Shown here piece by piece: positions 57,245 to 64,000 of a stretch of DNA of 64,000 bases. This DNA is from Zeugodacus cucurbitae (Eukaryota; Arthropoda; Insecta; Diptera; Tephritidae). How positions within the stretch are numbered: the stretch's first letter is position 1; the number at the start of each line of letters is the position of its first letter. The DNA lies in NCBI RefSeq assembly GCF_028554725.1, contig NC_071671.1, positions 47,196,501 through 47,260,500 on the forward strand, written 5' to 3'. Made by a program: the position numbers and the translations under genes. The notes under the pieces were generated by a model. The model was not told where the DNA came from. It did not search any database and worked only from the letters and a program-made list of their open reading frames with translations.

Positions 57245-58997
57245 CTAGCTTTTTACCCGCGGCTTCGCCCGCAGTGGAGGTATTAAATAAGTATGAGAGA
57301 TAAAGGGTAAGGGTATAATAATAGAAATGAGTCAATATGATAACTAAATTTGATTGTTTGGCTGAGATCAACAATTTTTAAAAATTACTACAGACAGAAG
57401 TTTCAACACTTTAATATATGCTTAGTTTCAATTTAAGTTTATGTGACGGTACACCCGATAGTTCAAGTGAATTTAAAAACTCCACAGGATATGAACTACT
57501 TAGTTCCGTATCCATAATTGTATCCATTGACAAATATTCCTTCATTTCTCCCTGAACCTCCATTAAAATGTCAGTGTTGATCCTATTAACGATTTCATTT
57601 CTTGGTGCTAATATTGGTCTTGCACACAACCACTGATCACTATACAAATGTTGTTGCTAAAAGCTTGCATTCTCGCAGCACTCTACCTCGTGAACTATTT
57701 TTACTAAAATTACAAATGGGCGAATCTTCCTATGCCAAATTCAATGGTAATTTTAAAACGGAATGTGCCGAACGACCGCCGTTTAATAGCATCACGGCAA
57801 TACCTGACGAAGCTACGGCAACTGCTACTTTTTGGTCTTTTCTGACGGACATTAATAATAAGTTAAGTAAAAACGTTTTTCCAGTTACTCCTGGTGCATC
57901 GAGAAAGAAGAGTCCACCACTACCGATTGTTCTGGTGTTTCTATCGCTCTTCTAGTTGTCTGCAGTGCAGCTTGTCTTTCTAAACGAACTCGTGCCTGAA
58001 GAGGCGTTTCAGCTGCTCTCAAAACTCTTTGTCGCTCTGCTTGTTGTTGTCTTCTCAGCTCTGCGTGAGCCGAAGTTTCTTGATTTGAATGAATTTTTGG
58101 ATAGACCAGATTTCCGCTTTCGAGGCATTTAAAAAAAAAGCAGAGTAAAAATTAACATCAGCGAGTAAGATCTAAAATAATAAAGTAACAGCTAACCACA
58201 AAAATTACGGATAACCTCAAAAATTGGAATAGTTTTATACTGAATGTAACGACAGAAGAAAGTCACAATAAATATAGAAATATTATAAACAGTTGAAACT
58301 ATATTCAATTAAATTAGATATTTTCGTTACCGCCATACAATGGGACGGTATTACAGTATTCAGGGTTGAAACTTCATGACTGTAAAACTTCATTACTGAA
58401 GTAGCTACATTTGACCAAAGTGTATTCAACAAAGTGAACTAAGTATTTGACATACCCGCTTTTGACAATAAAATAGTAAACAATACATGTATTTGTTTAC
58501 ATTAACCCGCCTTTTTTAACTTTAACAATATAATATATATTGATAAAATTGTTTTCAATTTGTAAGTTGGAGCACAAAACCTTAGTAAATTGCTTCCCTG
58601 AGTTGTTTTGCCTAAGCAGAAAGTATTCGGCATTTTCTTTTATTCATTTAAAAAATATTTTTTTTTGGTTTGAAATTTGTTTACTTTTGAATTTCGAAAT
58701 TTGAATTTTTGAATAAATGTATGGGTTAAATCAATGGCAACAAACATGTCACATTCGGGTAAAAAATTGTGATATGTCATATACCTGGTTCACTTTGCTG
58801 AATACACTTTCATTTGACGATTTTTTGAGAAACAATTGTTTTACCTTTCGTAAATTTTTTTTTAATATAAAGTACCCTATGTTGCTTCTAGTACCTTCAA
58901 GAGTATATGTACAAAGTTTCATGATGATCGGTTTAGTAGTTTTTGCGTGAAAGCGTAACAAACAAACTTACATTCGCATTTATAATATTAGTAGGGA
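57245..58997 (-). mobile_element. Helitron 1, both ends intact, internally deleted
   Basis: A 1,753-base element. On the minus strand it begins A|TCCCTACTAATATTATAAAT and ends with the GC-rich stem GCGGGCGAAGCCGCGGG, a short spacer and CTAG|T. These are the three hallmarks of Helitrons: 5' TC, 3' hairpin plus CTRR, and insertion between A and T. Coding remnants of the Rep/helicase lie in order inside. Confidence 0.85.
57411..58128 (-). pseudogene. Helitron 1 Rep/helicase remnants
   Basis: ATG at 58,128 gives MPRKRKSGLSK, the usual Helitron protein start; in another frame follow HAELRRQQQAERQRVLRAAE and RQAALQTTRRAIETPEQS, like its repetitive N-terminal region. It then jumps to the helicase Walker A, GGLFFLDAPGVTGKTF (about 57,880-57,925; GGTGKT is changed to GVTGKT), SVRKDQKVAVAVASSGIAVM, HS-less KLPLNLA sequence, and after another gap QWLCARPILAPRNEIVNRIN and YPVEFLNSLELSGVPSHKLK. 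The HUH nickase is deleted. Not functional, but mobile in trans if its ends are recognised. Confidence 0.75.
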
Positions 58998-59589
58998 TTA
59001 TGAAGTAACTAAATATTTCAAATTAAGAATTTTACAATTTTCTTATTAAATGATTAATGCAGTTTGCAATAGCCTCATACTGACGCTGCAGGTTTTCATT
59101 TCACTTTTTACTCGGTTTCTGTCACAGCATTCACAATCACTCAGAACTATTTGATAAGAATATCGAGTAACAAGCTTATTAGGCTAATTTTTACTTTAGT
59201 TAACAGATCCACGTATCGAGTATTGAAGACCGAGGGATAGCTAGACATGCCGCAATCATTTCGTCCTGTTGTCCTTGTGGAGTAGTTGATCCTCATCTAA
59301 GTAATTTAGTATGTAAGAATAATTAAAAAATAATATTATTGACTGATAAAGTTATGGTACAGACTGTGTGTATGGTACCCTCATCCACGAGATATACGCA
59401 AGAGTCGAAACAAATACTAGCCATTTTGACCTTCAGCAAGAAGCTATTTGAAGTTAAAAGAATAAGAGAAAAAGGAATATATGTGTTAAGTACATACATT
59501 TAAGTTGGGATAGGTGATTCTATTAGAAACTCATATTTTACTAGCGGTAATTGAATGCTTCAATACTATAAAGTATATATAAAATCATA
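58998..59589. other. No gene seen
   Basis: AT-rich spacer between Helitron 1 and the duplicated block. Confidence 0.4.
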
Positions 59590-62500
59590 ATTCAAGTGTT
59601 TTAAGTCACTCATACGCAATGTCAACCCGCATTTAAACGCAGACGCAACCAACTAAATATTTAGACGACTCTTGAAGCAGTCCGTAAAGGGCGATTGTAA
59701 TGGTGACAGCGGTGCAATATTGTAGCTTCAAAAGCAACAAAAACAATAAAAATATATGGTGTTTTTGACATTTTTCGTTTACGCCAGGCACGCTCATTCG
59801 CGTTAAGGTCACGATTGTGGTGACAAAAAAAACGGAAGTGAATCAGGTCAGCAGCCGCGACGACTGCTCGTGGCACAATATTCTTACACACACGATTTTT
59901 TTTTTGACATATACATATCTACATATGATATACAATATTCTAAGCAAAAGTTTACAAACATATAACACATGAATAAATGTGTACATATGTATACTATATG
60001 TGCGGTTATTTGACTGAATATAATGTCATTTTCATACTTTAGCGCTTACAAGCATAATTCTCTTACTTATGGCAAGCATTTTTTAAGCTCATTTCAGCTG
60101 TCACATAGTGCTTGTATGAACATCACAGACGCGTAATTTTTTACGGACATTGTCAAATGCAGCTTTGCTGACAGCCACAGATTCCTTAAATGCTTAGTTC
60201 AGCTTATCTTAGCTTAACTTCGTACTTAACTCGCCCATTTTAGTTCTTGTTCAGTGGCAATTTACTATTTTTGTGGTCTATGTGGCATATCATAGTTTTT
60301 GTGAATTCTGTAAACTATAAAATATCCCTAAGGAGTTCAGTATTCAGTAAATTACTTGCACGAATTGCATAAAATATTTATCTACAATTAAATAGTTATA
60401 AAACGACAAATTCAAGATAAAAACATGAACAGTTATTTATAAAATATTTATTTATAAATAAGTTTAATTAAAATAAGAGTCCAGCGCCATTTCGTTTTAG
60501 ATGTTTTAATAAATGTTCGCACATATTGCTTTAATAATGCTTAAACAAGCATGCTCACACACACATACAAAATGTAAACGGTGAGCAATACATAATATGT
60601 GTGCGTAATTGCCAATTTTGTGCTGTGAAATGCTACAAATTACCAAATTACAACAAACATTTTACAACAAAAGCAACAGCTGTAAACAGTGTAAATGCAG
60701 AAACAATAACATCGACAATGTCGTCTGACACCCGAGCCATTGTGTTTTGAAATGTGGCGGCAGTGGCTTGGTGGTGGTTATGACTAAGTGGCAGCACTGG
60801 CAATACAAACAGACAACGAAACTCACTTACCACCTGTCAGCCACAGACAGTGAAGCAGACCAAGTAGCGCAAATGTCAGAGCACAGCAGTCTGGGTGGTT
60901 ATTGGAAAAGTATTATATATATATAAAGAAATCTATATATACATACATACATATTTACTCGACATATATGGCATAAACGTACTTGCTTTTATTTTTTGCT
61001 TCTAAAAAATGCGAGACGACACCTCGTGCGACTAAATGCCGCAAATTTTTACACTCGTTAGGAATTATTGATATTGCTGAAAGTATTGTTGTTCTTGATA
61101 TAATATGTAAAGTGATCAAATTCAAATAGATTGAAAAGTCTTCGAAATTTCATAAATTTTTTGAGGGGCGCAGCAAATAAAAAAAAAATCAGCTAAACAC
61201 CATTGAATTCCAATATTTCTTTTCAATACTTTTCCTTTCAATCCCACCTAAATTGAATTGTATTGACAGTCGAAGGCCAAAAATACCAAAGAGTAAACAA
61301 AAAAAAAAAAATATGAAGAAAAATGTTGGCGTGTGTGCGAAATATATAAAATGGTTTGTTAAAATTGGCGGATGTCAGTTGCTGTTGTTGTTACAGCATT
61401 TTATTTACTTTATGAATTCATCCACAAGAGAAAAAATATAAAAAACAGTCAATTGTGGGCAATAGTGTTATTCGAATACATTGGCGTACATACATACATA
61501 CACTTACAATCACAAGGGCGTACATTGGTGTATGTATACATATGTGCATATGTGTATGTATTTACATATTTAACCGTCAGTATGTGAAAAAAACGAATTA
61601 TATTAGCAAAGAAGGCAATAAACTCGAGCTAATTTAAATGCATCAGTGTGTGCGAATGTTTGAAGGCGGCACGTGATTCCGTTTTAGCTCAATCATATAT
61701 ATTGTATATGAATATACGTATAACAAATAACTGTACAATATGAATATATGCTTGAAGAACTTTAAGAGTGTCCACTCGGTCATAGTTTTATTGATCTACG
61801 ATTTGAGGACACTGATAGCGATGTATGCCTTTTTGATATGCAAACATGTATCTTCAAGAATCCCCTATTTTACATTAAACCATGTTTCATATTAAAGTCT
61901 AAAAGCTCAAGCACAAATATTACACAAGAATATTCCAATTTGAAATTGTAGTAATTTAAATTGTTTGCAAATACTTCCATTTTTATCCCAACACAATGAT
62001 CAATATAATTTTGATTCCAGATAACAGCACACGTGTGGGTGTCTGTATGTACGACCAAGTAATCCTAATAATAAACGTTTCGAGGGAATTTGATTTGTTA
62101 TTGTGCCAAAGAATACTGGTGATTGATTTGGTATTGACTTTCGATTGGAAATATTTGCATTCAAAGGAAAATATGGATGGTAACAAATGTAAAATAGGGG
62201 CAAACATGTGTCATATATGTAGAGGCTTGTGCATTGTATTGATATCTATGTACATTGAATGTCCTACAAGAAAAAAATTGTATTCGAGTCTGTACTGGTT
62301 GTTTCTACTGAGGAAACAATGCCGGTTGAAGAAAATTGGGTTTTTTGGAAGTCATCTTATTAACTTCTTCTACACATTTTTGTGATTTGGTTTGTGAGTA
62401 ATGACGATGAAATATTCAGAGATAAGGAATAATGGCATCGACATTAAAGCTGCTTAAATATTTCTTCTTTTGTTTTTGCCCGCTACTTTATTATTAAATG

Positions 62501-63440
62501 TACGGGTAATATGCTGAAGGAATTGTACAAATTTGTAACAAATTTACATTTCAGCCTATATACGTGCGAGATACATGTCATTTTTACTTAAGGATAACTT
62601 GATTCGAGCATAGTTGTGTTGATTCTTTCTCATACGTGTTATTTTTGTTGTAGGTTTTTGTCTCATTATCACTTTTCGCCCATCCTTATTTGGTTTAATA
62701 TTCTCATAAAGCAGTAGAGCATTGAACTTTGTGTTGTGTTTTAGATATAATCGAAATCCAAATAGAAGTACCAATTGTCTCAAGTTAAAAAACAACGATA
62801 ATCGCATAAAATAGTCTCAGCAATAACTTAATAAAAAATAGCTACAACTGTTGACTATTGAAAGTGAGTGCTACGATTTCAGCTTAATTGCAGGCAAGTA
62901 AATAAATTTAAAGGACACTCTAACAGACAAGCCGAGAGACACTTCATCTCTTTTTACGCGTATAAACCCACAAGTGTCCATTCTTGTCAGCGATAAATCC
63001 GAAAGGGAACCAAATAAAACATGGGCAAGCACGAAAAACCAAAATCACTTCAATGAAAGCATGAATGGAAAGGCAAATGGGACAATGACAATGTGGCAGT
63101 AATGTGGCTACGACTGCCGTCGGCTGTAATAAAAATAAGGTCAACGATGTTCGCTTGTAGGCATTCATTCATTCACAGCGCTTCAGAAAATCCGCAAGAG
63201 AGCCCTGTGATAAATGCTCAACCGATGTTTATATACACACAAAGATACTTGGATTCTTTTATGACGTATATTAAGATAAATGTTTTGTCACGTTTTTGTT
63301 GTCATATAAAACCATCTTTTTTATTTTGTTTTGTGAGTGAATTACTAACAACTTGCGGTTTTAAATGCCGCTTACAAAGGTCACGATGACTGTTTATTGG
63401 TTAATTTACCATCATAGTTTTTATTGTGGTCAAAGTTTTA
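59590..63440 (+). repeat. Duplicated block B, part 3 (pairs with 4,225-9,905)
   Basis: Collinear partner of block A part 3, lacking the RTE insertion. Length 3.85 kb against about 3.7 kb in A once the insertion is removed. It carries the same conserved block (59,757-59,893) and leader-like exon (60,831-60,905). Confidence 0.85.
60831..60905 (-). CDS. Possible leader-peptide exon (copy B)
   Basis: Minus strand: LTFALLGLLHCLWLTG ending at G|GTAAGT (donor 60,825-60,830), matching copy A at 5,481. The hydrophobic core is identical for nine residues. One base fewer than in A lies just upstream of the core, so the N-terminal part is in another frame. No ATG is evident. Confidence 0.35.
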
Positions 63441-64000
63441 GGATCCACTAGTATAAGTTTTTGACCAATATTTTTAGGATTTTACAATTTATTTCTTTAT
63501 TTTGATATGAGTTTTAGAATAGATTATAGAAATATAAATTTCTTGATTTATATTTTATTTGGATTTAATTTGAAAGAGACACAAAATATATTTTTAATTC
63601 TTTATATTATTGTGAAATTATATTTGTCGAATAATCCACATCTTAATATTTTCAAAATTATTATTATTCCTTTTATTTCACGTCAATCGAAAACTTAAAT
63701 GTATATATGTATATTTGTTTAAAAATTACCGTTTTTTTTATTAATTTTGATTTTTTGTTTTCAAATTTATTAACCGTTATAATTTTTATATCTACTTTTC
63801 ATAAATAAACATGTGAATACCCGAACTAACCGATAATCGACGAATCGGCCATAAAACATTTCCGCAAACCGAAATACTTTTCGGTCGAACAAAAGCAACG
63901 CGATTGCGCGACCGTCGAAATCGAATTTAAAGCGACAAAGGACATGAGAAAACTGAAAGTATTTTTTATGGCAAGTGAGAGGCGAGAATGATAAAAGTAA
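63441..64000. other. No gene recognised
   Basis: Very AT-rich up to about 63,810, then a sharply more G+C-rich end (CGATTGCGCGACCGTCG near 63,901). The change may mark the edge of an exon or a mobile element that continues outside the window. Confidence 0.35.

Noticed and set aside
59661..59891. 76-codon minus-strand frame over the conserved block (copy B)
   Set aside because: The corresponding frame in copy A has stops, so conservation there is not due to this protein.
1..64000. CRISPR arrays, operons, prophage or other prokaryotic systems
   Set aside because: No regularly spaced repeats of that kind; splice sites and transposon types show eukaryotic insect DNA.

Overview
This window looks like nuclear DNA of a higher fly, most likely a tephritid fruit fly. 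It is AT-rich and gene-poor, has GT..AG splice sites and a TATA-type fly promoter, and is crowded with insect transposon families (jockey-like, RTE-like and I/LOA-like LINEs, mariner, Tc1, pogo/Tigger, piggyBac-like, Helitron). The species is an inference from this mixture; no gene in the window fixes it. There are no rRNA genes, tRNA genes or CRISPR arrays that I can support.

Layout. Bases 1-9,910 hold a mariner-derived miniature element, old Helitron-like repeats, a probable solo LTR, and block A of a long direct duplication, interrupted at 6,978-8,833 by an internally deleted RTE-like LINE with a perfect target duplication. A 5'-truncated RTE copy lies at 10,511-11,862. The only convincing host gene starts on the minus strand at about 15,920 (TATA box 15,942-15,949) and has two coding exons here (15,653-15,304 and 15,045-14,354). 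About 120 bp upstream of its TATA box, in divergent orientation, sits a complete jockey-clade LINE (16,067-20,603) with an intact ORF2 and an ORF1 broken only by one -1 frame change at A-AAA-AAG.

Bases 20,600-36,000 are mostly intergenic or intronic DNA with miniature elements (21,168-21,539; 26,550-26,888), a dead mariner (31,809-32,850) and a deleted pogo-like element that keeps its C-terminal PCNA-binding type motif (34,482-35,361). From 36,170 on, a second mariner-derived element and block B of the duplication appear. A possible plus-strand host exon lies at 37,514-37,625. The 41-59 kb part is a transposon graveyard: RTE fragment, Helitron relics, a piggyBac-like relic with another TTAA-flanked element nested in it, a third mariner-derived copy, Tc1 and mariner-type relics, an RNase H-type LINE, and two Helitrons placed head to tail. 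Bases 59,590-63,440 repeat 4,225-9,905 of block A collinearly.

How it fits together. The duplicated blocks keep order and orientation at a nearly constant offset of about 55.35 kb in the main part, so an old tandem segmental duplication is the simplest reading. Two stretches inside it are more conserved than their surroundings: a 130-base block (4,388-4,520 / 59,757-59,893) and a hydrophobic leader-like exon with a GTAAGT donor (5,481-5,554 / 60,831-60,905). These, the jockey ORF1 frame change, and its head-to-head placement on a host promoter are the points most worth checking.
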